NCBI RefSeq assembly: GCF_000426765.1
Contig: NZ_AUFZ01000019.1
Coordinates: forward strand, 1 to 64,000
Origin: Vibrio litoralis DSM 17657
GTDB lineage: Bacteria; Pseudomonadota; Gammaproteobacteria; Enterobacterales; Vibrionaceae
Direction: 5' to 3'
Length of the DNA stretch: 64,000 nt
Below, piece after piece: positions 34,396 through 42,656 of this stretch. Numbering within the stretch: position 1 is the first letter of the stretch; the number at the start of each line of letters is the position of its first letter. Under the pieces are notes generated by a model that made no database searches, was not told the origin of the DNA, and saw only the letters and a program-made list of their open reading frames with translations. A program made the translations under genes and the position numbers.

Positions 34396-36450
34396 ATGTT
34401 TAATCCGTTACTCTTGTTCGTCGAATCTAAAGATGGTTTACCACCGTTTTCTCAAATTAAACCAGAGCATGTCCAACCTGCTGTAGAGCAAGCAATTGCT
34501 GATTGCCGCGCTCAAGTTGAAAAAGTACTTGCTGGTGGCGCAGAACCAACGTGGGATAGTCTTTGTGAACCATTAACGGAAACCGATGATCGTTTAAGTC
34601 GTCTTTGGTCACCGGTCAGTCACTTAAACTCGGTTCAAAATAGTGAAGAACTACGTGAAGCTTATGAAGCCTGTCTGCCACTATTGTCTGAATACGGTAC
34701 TTGGGTTGGTCAACATAAAGGACTGTACGAAGCGTATAAAGCGCTTAAAGCCAGTGATGAATTTGCTAGCCTCAATACTGCGCAACAAAAATCGATCACC
34801 GATGCATTAAAAGATTTTGAATTATCGGGTATTGGTCTACCTGCCGATCAACAAAAGCGTTATGGCGAAATCAGCAAACGTCTATCTGAACTTGGCTCTA
34901 AGTTCTCGAACAATGTGCTTGATGCCACCATGGGTTGGACTAAGCACATTACCGATGAAGCAGAATTAGCCGGTATGCCAGAATCTGCAATGGCGGCAGC
35001 AAAAGCCAATGCAGAAGCGAAAGAGCTAGACGGTTGGTTACTAACGTTAGAAATGCCATCTTACATTCCAGTGATGACGTATTGTGATAACCAAGCATTG
35101 CGCCAAGAAATGTACGAAGCCTTTGTGACTCGCGCGTCTGATCGTGGTCCAAATGCGGGTAAGTGGGACAACACAGAAGTGATGGCGGAAGAATTAAAAC
35201 TTCGTCATGAAATCGCACGTCTGCTTGGTTTTAGCTCTTATGCTGAAAAATCGTTAGCTACCAAAATGGCAGAAACCCCAGCGCAAGTTTTAGAGTTTCT
35301 TAATAACTTGGCGACTAAAGCCAAACCTCAAGGTGAGCGTGAAGTTGAGGAGCTACGTCAATTTGCTGAGCAAGAATGTGGCGTCACTGAATTAAACCTG
35401 TGGGACATTGCATACTACAGCGAAAAGCAAAAACAAAAACTGTTCCAAATTTCCGATGAAGAATTACGTCCATACTTCCCTGAATCAAAAGCGGTATCTG
35501 GCTTATTTGAAGTATTAAATCGCGTCTTCGGCATGACAGTGACTGAAAAAACTGGCGTTGATGTTTGGCATGAGTCGGTACGTTTCTTTGAAATCACCGA
35601 TAGCCAAGGTCAATTGCGCGGTAGCTTCTACTTAGATTTATACGCTCGTGAACACAAACGTGGTGGCGCTTGGATGGATGAGTGTCGTGTACGTCGTACG
35701 CTGGCTGACGGTTCAACTCAATCGCCAGTGGCTTACTTAACTTGTAACTTCAACAAGCCAGTGGGCGATAAACCTGCCTTGTTTACGCATGATGAAGTGG
35801 TGACTTTATTCCATGAATTTGGTCACGGCATTCACCACATGCTAACTCAAGTTGAAGTGGCAGCGGTATCGGGCATTAACGGCGTTCCTTGGGATGCAGT
35901 TGAGCTACCAAGTCAGTTCCTAGAAAACTGGTGCTGGGAAGAAGAGGCGCTATCGTTTATTTCTGGTCATTACCAAACGGGTGAGCCGTTACCAAAAGAA
36001 ATGCTAGATAAAATGCTTGCTGCGAAGAACTTCCAATCGGCAATGTTTATCCTGCGTCAGTTAGAGTTCGGTTTATTCGATTTCACGCTACATTCACAAT
36101 ACGACCCAGAAGTTGGCGCGAAAGTGCTAGAAACGTTGGCGGATGTGAAATCCAAAGTCGCGGTATTACCAAGCCTAGAATGGAACCGTTTCTCGCATGC
36201 CTTCAGCCATATTTTCGCTGGTGGTTATAGCGCGGGTTACTACAGCTACTTGTGGGCTGAATTGCTTTCAAGTGATGCTTATTCACGTTTTGAAGAAGAA
36301 GGTATCTTCAATAAAGAAACCGGACAAAGCTTCTTGAATAACATCCTAGAAATGGGTGGCAGTGAAGAGCCTATGGAGCTCTTCAAACGCTTCCGTGGTC
36401 GTGAGCCGAAAATTGATGCGTTATTGCGTCATGCGGGGATTGAGGGATAA
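34396..36450 (+). CDS. prlC: Oligopeptidase A
   Basis: This is a 684-aa zinc metallopeptidase of family M3, cytoplasmic, degrading peptides including cleaved signal peptides. The zinc motif FHEFGHGIHH (HExxH) lies near residue 480, with the downstream Glu in the helix DAVELPSQFLENW. Length matches E. coli PrlC (680 aa). The reading frame continues upstream through the ERIC element, but the ATG at 34396 with AAGGA before it gives the family N-terminus MFNPLL, so that start is chosen. Confidence 0.96.
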   Translation: MFNPLLLFVESKDGLPPFSQIKPEHVQPAVEQAIADCRAQVEKVLAGGAEPTWDSLCEPLTETDDRLSRLWSPVSHLNSVQNSEELREAYEACLPLLSEYGTWVGQHKGLYEAYKALKASDEFASLNTAQQKSITDALKDFELSGIGLPADQQKRYGEISKRLSELGSKFSNNVLDATMGWTKHITDEAELAGMPESAMAAAKANAEAKELDGWLLTLEMPSYIPVMTYCDNQALRQEMYEAFVTRASDRGPNAGKWDNTEVMAEELKLRHEIARLLGFSSYAEKSLATKMAETPAQVLEFLNNLATKAKPQGEREVEELRQFAEQECGVTELNLWDIAYYSEKQKQKLFQISDEELRPYFPESKAVSGLFEVLNRVFGMTVTEKTGVDVWHESVRFFEITDSQGQLRGSFYLDLYAREHKRGGAWMDECRVRRTLADGSTQSPVAYLTCNFNKPVGDKPALFTHDEVVTLFHEFGHGIHHMLTQVEVAAVSGINGVPWDAVELPSQFLENWCWEEEALSFISGHYQTGEPLPKEMLDKMLAAKNFQSAMFILRQLEFGLFDFTLHSQYDPEVGAKVLETLADVKSKVAVLPSLEWNRFSHAFSHIFAGGYSAGYYSYLWAELLSSDAYSRFEEEGIFNKETGQSFLNNILEMGGSEEPMELFKRFRGREPKIDALLRHAGIEG

Positions 36451-36456
36451 AATAAG

Positions 36457-36484
36457 AAGGCCTGATAGTAAAATATCAGGCCTT
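36457..36484. terminator. Bidirectional terminator, prlC / NCS1 permease
   Basis: The perfect 11-bp stem AAGGCCTGATA-gtaaaa-TATCAGGCCTT is followed by AATTTT. Confidence 0.85.
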
Positions 36485-36488
36485 AATT

Positions 36489-37859
36489 TTAACTTTCTGA
36501 TGGTGCTCCTCTAAGGTTTGAGCGACGCTGAAAAGCATTAGCCGTGTATTCGTCGTGTTTTGCTATCCATGCTTTCATTAAAATATAGTAAGACATCGCT
36601 CCTGCTATCGTTCCTACAAACCATGAAATATCGATAAAGATTAACGCCAAGATTGCACCAACTAGGCTAGCAATCAAAGCTGCAGGATTAACTTTCTTCC
36701 ATTTTGAATACATCTCACCTTCATATAATGCATCAGGTTCATAATGTCTTTTATGGATAACAAAGTAGTCGACTAACATAACCCCTAATAATGGCCCCAT
36801 TAGTGCCGAAATACCCGCCACAAATAATAGGAAGAAATCAGCTTGCATGATGAGCCATGGGAAGGTGAATACCGCAAGTATGCCAATTATCGTACAAGCT
36901 TTTGCCCATGAGATCTTAAACACATCCATTGCAACAATCGCGGGTGGAATGATATTAGCTACAAGGTTAGTTGTGATTTGAGCTAGCGCAATAAAGAACA
37001 ATATAAAAGCGCTCACAATCTCTGATGGAACATATTGGCTAATAACATCAACAGGGTTCCATAAACCAACCGCTGCTGCTCCTATGATCCCTATAAGAGG
37101 CATTAAAATACTTGGCGGTAAAACCCCTAAAATATGAATGTTCATATAAGTTGTTTGGCTGACGGTCTTTTTAGGAATGAAGCGGGTGTAGTCAGAAACA
37201 TTTAAGAATAAGGCTGAAAAATTACCGGTAACAGCCGTAATCCCCAACCAAAAAGGTAGAGCCCAAGTGCCCGGGATATCACCAACCTCGCGGACCTTTC
37301 CGCCAAACTGATCAATGAATAAAAAGAGTAAGTAGACTAATCCAAACATAATGAAAATAGAGCCTATAATCTCTACCCATTTGATTGAATTCATGCCTCT
37401 AGCTGAAATCCAGATTTGAATTGCTTGGAAGGAGAAAAACCACACCCAGACGTTATCAAAACCAAAGCTTTGCATAACAATACTATTAATCGCTTGGGCA
37501 CCTAACCAAGTTTGAATTCCGTACCAAAATATAGCGGGAAAGCCTCGTAAAAAACCGGGGATTCTTGATCCTATTAACCCGAATGATGAGCGTAATTGGA
37601 CAATCATTGGGATACCGTACTTCCAACCAGGTTGACCATTAACCGCCAGCATCAGTGCGATTAGAATATTAGCGATAACTAGAACTGTCATCGCTTGCCA
37701 GAGGTTCATTTCTCCAAAAGGAGGTATTAAACTGGAGCCTAATAAAAAAGCACCGACCATGACCGCATCACCCCACCACATCGCGACGTAAGCTTTCGGG
37801 CCAAAAATTCGTTGTTCATTATCAGGAATTGCGTTAATACTTGTTTGTTGCATTGACAT
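36489..37859 (-). CDS. NCS1-family cytosine/hydantoin/allantoin-type permease
   Basis: This is a 456-aa inner-membrane transporter with about 12 helices. The NCS1 features are the N-terminal WWGDAVMVGAFLLG helix, the RSSFGLIGSRIPGFLRG segment and NVSDYTRFIPK. The family imports nucleobases, hydantoins or allantoin with Na+ or H+. It follows the racemase gene by 62 bases, which points to a hydantoin or allantoin-like substrate, but no hydantoinase or allantoinase gene is nearby. Confidence 0.85.
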   Translation of the reverse strand: MSMQQTSINAIPDNEQRIFGPKAYVAMWWGDAVMVGAFLLGSSLIPPFGEMNLWQAMTVLVIANILIALMLAVNGQPGWKYGIPMIVQLRSSFGLIGSRIPGFLRGFPAIFWYGIQTWLGAQAINSIVMQSFGFDNVWVWFFSFQAIQIWISARGMNSIKWVEIIGSIFIMFGLVYLLFLFIDQFGGKVREVGDIPGTWALPFWLGITAVTGNFSALFLNVSDYTRFIPKKTVSQTTYMNIHILGVLPPSILMPLIGIIGAAAVGLWNPVDVISQYVPSEIVSAFILFFIALAQITTNLVANIIPPAIVAMDVFKISWAKACTIIGILAVFTFPWLIMQADFFLLFVAGISALMGPLLGVMLVDYFVIHKRHYEPDALYEGEMYSKWKKVNPAALIASLVGAILALIFIDISWFVGTIAGAMSYYILMKAWIAKHDEYTANAFQRRSNLRGAPSES

Positions 37860-37921
37860 AAGTAATCTCCATATTACCCCACCGTCAATAGATAGCTATT
37901 TTTTAGCTTTCGATAAGTGAG

Positions 37922-38611
37922 TTATTTTTCTCTAGGGAAGTCATAGCTAATTGCTTTACTTGTGGATAAATTCATTTCGACTAACGATTCAGCAAATTTC
38001 ATCCCGGCAATAACACCATCGACAACAGGAACGTTAAGACGCTCACTGAGTTGAGATGCCCATCCAGACATTCCACCACAACCCAAGATCAAGCATTCGC
38101 TTTGGTCTTTTTCTAATATCATTTTTGCTTTTTCATAAATGATATTAAGGGCGTTGTCTGAATCTTCTAATGCCAGTACAGGTAAATTAGCTGCATGGAT
38201 ACCAACACAGTTTTTATCTAAACCATACCGCTCAGCATTTTCCTTCAATATGTTTACCGAGCGTTGCATCGTAGTTAATACCGAATACTTGCGGCTAATA
38301 AAACTGGCGGCGTGTAGTGCCGCTTCTCCTATTCCGATTACGGGTACTGAAGTCACCTCTCGAGCGGCATCAAGTCCAGTATCGTCAAAGCAAGCAATCA
38401 CAAACGCATCAATGTCATGGCTCTCCTTAATCAGTTGAAGTGTAAAGAAGCTCGCTTGTATACCATCGTAAGCTCCTTCAATACTTCTTACTCCTTGCTT
38501 AGGATTAGTTACCACCAGTTCCGTTTTGGGGTGGATAAAAGGTAGGCAAGCCTGTTCTATCCCCTTAGTAAAGGTTTCCGTAGTGTTGGGGTTTATGATC
38601 ATTATTTTCAT
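37922..38611 (-). CDS. Asp/Glu/hydantoin racemase family protein
   Basis: This is a 229-aa cofactor-independent racemase. Both catalytic Cys are present, in FVIACFDDTG and LILGCGGMSGW, and the N-terminus KIMIINPNTTETF is typical of hydantoin/allantoin racemases. The ATG at 38611 has AAGGAG at good spacing; the 18 codons upstream are AT-rich leader. It forms an operon with the NCS1 permease and probably converts the imported compound to the usable stereoisomer. Confidence 0.85.
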   Translation of the reverse strand: MKIMIINPNTTETFTKGIEQACLPFIHPKTELVVTNPKQGVRSIEGAYDGIQASFFTLQLIKESHDIDAFVIACFDDTGLDAAREVTSVPVIGIGEAALHAASFISRKYSVLTTMQRSVNILKENAERYGLDKNCVGIHAANLPVLALEDSDNALNIIYEKAKMILEKDQSECLILGCGGMSGWASQLSERLNVPVVDGVIAGMKFAESLVEMNLSTSKAISYDFPREK

Positions 38612-38718
38612 AATTCTCCTTATTATTAGGGCTAGGTTTCGTTTAACTATTACGTTGTTTTTCATTTTTGTATTATTTGTTTTGGTGTTGTTTTTATTTT
38701 GTACTTCATAGGTGATAA

Positions 38719-38731
38719 AAATGTATACAAT
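38719..38731. promoter_or_regulatory. Possible GntR-type operator
   Basis: AAATGTATACAAT is a near-palindrome of the TTGTATACAA type bound by many FadR-like GntR regulators, about 110 bases upstream of the racemase start. No GntR gene is nearby. The rest of 38612-38923 is AT-rich with nothing else assigned. Confidence 0.3.
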
Positions 38732-38923
38732 GTGTTAAAAATTAAACCTAGAGGCGCAATGGGGGTTAGTACAGAAATGAAAGGCGATTGTGTGATATTG
38801 GTTGTCGTTTTTTTATTAAGTTATTGATTTATTATTCATCAATTACAATTAGAGGTGCGGCTGAGCGAGGCATTGAAGAAGTAGAGCTAATTGGAGTGAT
38901 TGATTAAAGTCAGATCAAAGGTT

Positions 38924-39811
38924 TTAAAAAATTAATTGCTTTATTTTTTTGGATACAAGGAGGGCGGATAATTTATCTAAAACCGAGCCGCTTTGGTGCC
39001 AATAATGCCAGTATAAAGGAACATGGATACCTTCTCGGTCGGGGAAAATATCCACGAGTTTATTGGCAAAGGGCTGAGCTTGAATCATGGGTAAGATACC
39101 ATAAGCTTGCCCATTTAAGATCATGTCGGCCAAGCCTTCGCTTGATGGGCAAATATGGTAGGGGAATTGGGTAGGTAAGCCCCATTTTTGAAATTGCTGT
39201 TTTTGCAGCTTATCGTCTGCGCCAAAAATCACTGCTGGAGCAATCTGTAATATGTCAGCAAGGTCTTGTTCCGATTGTGGTGTTTCGAAGTACTTACTCT
39301 TAAAGTCTGGTGAGCAATAAAAACGATACTCCATCGTGCCTAAATACTCACAACGAATGCCAGATAAGGTTTTATTCGAACTGCATAAACAGCCCATAGC
39401 TAACCCTTCTTCGAGGTGCTTTAAGCCTTCGCTTTGATCTTCAATTAAGATGTCGAACATTACATTATGTTGTTGATGGAAATCTTTGGTCGCTTTAAAC
39501 CACCAAGTGGCGAGACTATCGGCATTGATGACAATTTTGAGTGGGTGGGAAACGCCGTCTTCACCGAGTAGATGATGCAATTCGAATTCGAGTTGCTTGA
39601 CCTTCATGGAGTGATTAACCAGATTTTGTCCAGTTGGTGTGAGGGTTAAGTTCTTACCTCGTTGCACTAAAATGGCACCAACGCGTTGCTCTAGGTTAGT
39701 AATTCGTTGTGAAATGGCTGATTGACTAATATTGAGTTCTTGTGCTGCTGCTTCAAAACTTTTCAGCGCTGCAATTCTTTCCAGTGATTCTAATAACTTG
39801 TAGTCAAACAT
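38924..39811 (-). CDS. argP: LysR-type regulator ArgP
   Basis: This 295-aa LysR protein has the N-terminal MFDYKLLESLERIAALKSFE and helix-turn-helix LNISQSAISQRITNLEQR typical of ArgP (IciA/LysG). In E. coli ArgP senses arginine and lysine and controls the exporter argO. It is divergent from an argO homologue, 125 bases apart, which supports the assignment. Confidence 0.88.
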   Translation of the reverse strand: MFDYKLLESLERIAALKSFEAAAQELNISQSAISQRITNLEQRVGAILVQRGKNLTLTPTGQNLVNHSMKVKQLEFELHHLLGEDGVSHPLKIVINADSLATWWFKATKDFHQQHNVMFDILIEDQSEGLKHLEEGLAMGCLCSSNKTLSGIRCEYLGTMEYRFYCSPDFKSKYFETPQSEQDLADILQIAPAVIFGADDKLQKQQFQKWGLPTQFPYHICPSSEGLADMILNGQAYGILPMIQAQPFANKLVDIFPDREGIHVPLYWHYWHQSGSVLDKLSALLVSKKIKQLIF

Positions 39812-39936
39812 GCCCGCGCCTTGCTTAAGTAATTCTTATGAAGCTTTAATTATTTTAATTTTAACTTAAGTGTTTTGTAGCGCAATATTAGCGTACATCA
39901 AATGTGAGTGAACAATAATAACTAGGAATAGAAAAC

Positions 39937-40560
39937 ATGTTGAGTGTGGCACTAAAGGGAGCGTTTGTATCAGGTAGTCTCATTGTAGCGATTGGTAGTC
40001 AGAATGCCTTTTTGCTTAAATCCGGTTTGAAAAATAACTATGTGATGCTGGTGGCGACCATTTGTTTTCTGGGTGACATTTTACTGATCAGCACTGGCGT
40101 GTTGGGCGTTGGTGTCTTATTGCAACAAGCGCCTATTTTGACCGAAATCTTAACTTTAATCGGTATTGCCTTTTTATGTTGGTATGGATTTTTATCAGCA
40201 AAATCAGCGTGGCGTGGTCAAAGTCATTTAGATATTGATAACTCGGAAGTCAGTCGCAATTGGCTCAAAGTCGCGATGATGACACTGGCGATGACCTTTT
40301 TAAATCCGCATGTCTACCTCGATACGATTGTTGTGTTAGGTGGGATTACCTCCTCATTAAGTTTTGAAGAAAAGCGTTGGTTTTTGGTCGGTGCTTTAAC
40401 GGCTTCTGCGATTTGGTTTTATGGCGTGGCGTATATTGCCAAAAAGTTGATCCCATTTTTTGCTAAGCCGAAAACCTGGCAAATTTTAGATACGGTGATT
40501 GCGGTGATTATGTTTTCGATAGCAGCGGGGTTGGTGAGGGGATTGGTTTTTAGTTCCTAG
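39937..40560 (+). CDS. argO: Arginine exporter ArgO (LysE family)
   Basis: This is a 207-aa LysE-family amino-acid exporter with about six helices. The signature GSLIVAIGSQNAFLLKSGL near the N-terminus and MTFLNPHVYLDT around residue 120 are diagnostic. The divergent argP gene supports arginine or lysine export. The last codons (VFSS, then TAG) are contributed by a TTTAGTTCCTAGTTTTTAGG repeat, so the C-terminus may have been altered by repeat insertion. Confidence 0.9.
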   Translation: MLSVALKGAFVSGSLIVAIGSQNAFLLKSGLKNNYVMLVATICFLGDILLISTGVLGVGVLLQQAPILTEILTLIGIAFLCWYGFLSAKSAWRGQSHLDIDNSEVSRNWLKVAMMTLAMTFLNPHVYLDTIVVLGGITSSLSFEEKRWFLVGALTASAIWFYGVAYIAKKLIPFFAKPKTWQILDTVIAVIMFSIAAGLVRGLVFSS

Positions 40561-40614
40561 TTTTTAGGAGCGTTGCTCGGTGCTCGGGCACTACGTTGCT
40601 CGTAACTCGAAGTC
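40550..40614. repeat. Heptameric repeats overlapping the argO stop
   Basis: Units TAGTTCCTAGTTTTTAGG, then CGTTGCT, CGGTGCT, CGGGCAC and TACGTTGCTCG, step mostly by 7 bases. The array begins inside the argO coding end and supplies its stop codon. Confidence 0.55.
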
Positions 40615-40631
40615 GTGCGGTTGGGAAGTGA

Positions 40632-40745
40632 ATTCATCATTCAAAAAAGCGAGGTAGGAGTGTCGTTTAGAATCTTCCCCAGAGATTCTAGTCTTTTTCT
40701 AGCTACGAGCAGCTACGCGGCCGAGATTCCGAGCCTCGAATGACG
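40632..40745. repeat. Possible decayed CGTCATTC-type intergenic element
   Basis: The ends ATTCATCATTC and GAATGACGAT are imperfect inverted repeats, and the interior has AGAATCT...AGATTCT (40669-40689) and GAGATTCCGAGCCTCGAATG. It resembles the small mobile repeats with CGTCATTC ends seen in many proteobacteria. Confidence 0.4.
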
Positions 40746-40750
40746 ATATA

Positions 40751-40796
40751 AAAAAAGCTTCATCATCTACCGTTAGCTGGGAGATGAGAAGCTTTT
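40751..40796. terminator. Terminator between argO and aceA
   Basis: The arms AAAAGCTTC..CATCT and AGATGAGAAGCTTTT pair with one bulge. The T run is strong on the minus strand, so it mainly ends aceA. A second dyad CGAGTCTC...GAGACTCG lies at 40818-40869. Confidence 0.7.
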
Positions 40797-40878
40797 GGTT
40801 AAGGGTACGGTTATTGTCGAGTCTCTTGGCTCTTAACTCGGATCTCGAGCGAAGCGTCCTCGAGACTCGTCACTTTTT

Positions 40879-42492
40879 TTATGAGAACTGATTCATCGTA
40901 TTATTCTCACCCGATGCTTTCAGCGCTTGGTCACCCGAGAAGTACTCTTTGTGATCATCACCGATGTTGGAGCCTGACATATCTTGGTGTTTCACCGAAG
41001 CCAAACCTTGACGCAGTTCTTTACGCTGAACGCCAGCTACGTAAGCCAACATACCTTGCTCACCGAAGTAGTCTTTCGCCAAGTTATCGGTTGAAAGCGC
41101 TGCAGTGTGATAAGTCGGTAGCGTAATCAAGTGGTGGAAAATACCTGCTTGCGCCGCCGCATCACGTTGGAAGCTTTGGATTTTCGCATCCGCTTCTAGT
41201 GCCAGTTCAGAACCGTCATACACTTGGCTCATTAACTGGTCACGGTCGTAAGCGGATACATCTTGACCAGCCTCTGCCCACATATCGAATACTTGCTGGC
41301 GGAAGTTTAGCGTCCAGTTGAACGATGGGCTGTTGTTGTACACCAATTTAGCATTTGGGATCACTTCACGGATACGATTTACCATACCGGCGATTTGACC
41401 AATATGCGGTTTTTCGGTCTCAATCCATAGTAGATCGGCGCCATTTTGTAGCGAAGTAATGCAATCGAGTACTACGCGAGCTTCACCTGTATTTGGTTTA
41501 AAGCGAACCAAGCCATTTGGCAGGCGAGTTGGCTTAATCACTGCATCACCTTGTTTAATAACCATATCACCTGAGTTCAATTCGCTTAGTGATTGGATTT
41601 CAACCCCATCAATGTAAGCGTTGTATTGGTCGGCTAAATCGCCTTCGCTTTGTGATACTGGGATTTTTTGGGTAAGCCCTGCGCCTAGTGAGTCAGTACG
41701 CGCTACAATTACACCATCTTCCACGCCAAGTTCTAGAAACGCGTAGCGAACCGCGTTGATTTTCGCTAAAAAGTCTTCATGTGGCACGGTTACTTTACCG
41801 TCTTGGTGACCACATTGTTTCGCATCTGATACCTGGTTTTCGATTTGAATACAACATGCACCCGCTTCAATCATCTTCTTCGCAAGTAGGTAGGTCGCTT
41901 CTTCGTTACCAAAACCGGCATCGATATCGGCAATGATAGGTACTACATGAGTTTCGAAATTATCGATCTGCTTTTGTACCGCTTGTACTTTGACTTGATC
42001 GCCTGACGCTTGCGCTGCATCGAGCTCTTTAAATAGATGATTGAGCTCACGTGCATCGGCTTGTTTTAAGAAGGTGTACAGCTCTTCAATCAGCATTGGC
42101 ACTGAGGTTTTTTCGTGCATCGATTGGTCAGGTAGTGGACCAAACTCAGAGCGCATTGCGGCGACCATCCAGCCAGAAAGGTACAAGTAACGGCCACGAG
42201 TCGTTTCAAAATGCTTCTTAATTGAAATCATTTTTTGTTGGCCTATAAAGCCATGCCAGCAACCTAGAGATTGGGTGTAATTGGCAGAGTTTTGGTCATA
42301 AGCATCCATATCTTCACGCATAATTTTTGCAGTAAAGCGTGCAATATCAAGCCCCGTACGGAAGCGATTTTGTAGGCGCATACGAGCCACATATTCCGGC
42401 GTGATAGCATTCCAAGTGCTTTGGCTCTCAATGGTTTTTTGCGCTTCAGTTAGTTGATGCTTGTAGCTATTTTGGGTTGTCGTGTTTGGCAT
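40879..42492 (-). CDS. aceA: Isocitrate lyase
   Basis: This is a 537-aa enzyme splitting isocitrate to glyoxylate and succinate, the first glyoxylate-shunt step. The catalytic loop is KQCGH at residues 225-229 (C227), close to the usual KKCGH. It is about 100 residues longer than E. coli AceA, with an insertion around 140-180 and elsewhere, as in the long isocitrate lyases of Vibrio and Pseudomonas. It lies 164 bases downstream of the malate synthase gene in the same direction. Confidence 0.95.
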   Translation of the reverse strand: MPNTTTQNSYKHQLTEAQKTIESQSTWNAITPEYVARMRLQNRFRTGLDIARFTAKIMREDMDAYDQNSANYTQSLGCWHGFIGQQKMISIKKHFETTRGRYLYLSGWMVAAMRSEFGPLPDQSMHEKTSVPMLIEELYTFLKQADARELNHLFKELDAAQASGDQVKVQAVQKQIDNFETHVVPIIADIDAGFGNEEATYLLAKKMIEAGACCIQIENQVSDAKQCGHQDGKVTVPHEDFLAKINAVRYAFLELGVEDGVIVARTDSLGAGLTQKIPVSQSEGDLADQYNAYIDGVEIQSLSELNSGDMVIKQGDAVIKPTRLPNGLVRFKPNTGEARVVLDCITSLQNGADLLWIETEKPHIGQIAGMVNRIREVIPNAKLVYNNSPSFNWTLNFRQQVFDMWAEAGQDVSAYDRDQLMSQVYDGSELALEADAKIQSFQRDAAAQAGIFHHLITLPTYHTAALSTDNLAKDYFGEQGMLAYVAGVQRKELRQGLASVKHQDMSGSNIGDDHKEYFSGDQALKASGENNTMNQFS

Positions 42493-42494
42493 AA

Positions 42495-42656
42495 TGATTC
42501 CCTTCTATGTTTTCGTTGCTAGAGCGCTTCGCTTCTCGTGTTTCGTTGCTCGGACGCTCTGCGTTTTTCGTTATTGGATTTGGTATGTTTTTATCGTTTT
42601 AGGTGCGCTGCACTTCGATAAACGAGCAGCGTAGCGCCCTAGATTCGAGATTCGTT
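42495..42656. repeat. Heptamer-type repeats between aceA and malate synthase
   Basis: The spacer contains CGTTGCTAGAGCGCTTCGC, TTTCGTTGCTCGGACGCTC and GCGTTTTTCG, with 7-8 base periodicity, and then CGAGCAGCGTAGCG. It runs up to the malate synthase stop codon. Confidence 0.5.

Noticed and set aside
38526..38711. Small hydrophobic protein (61 aa) upstream of the racemase
   Set aside because: It is antisense to the racemase start and consists of the AT-rich leader; there is no supporting ribosome site.
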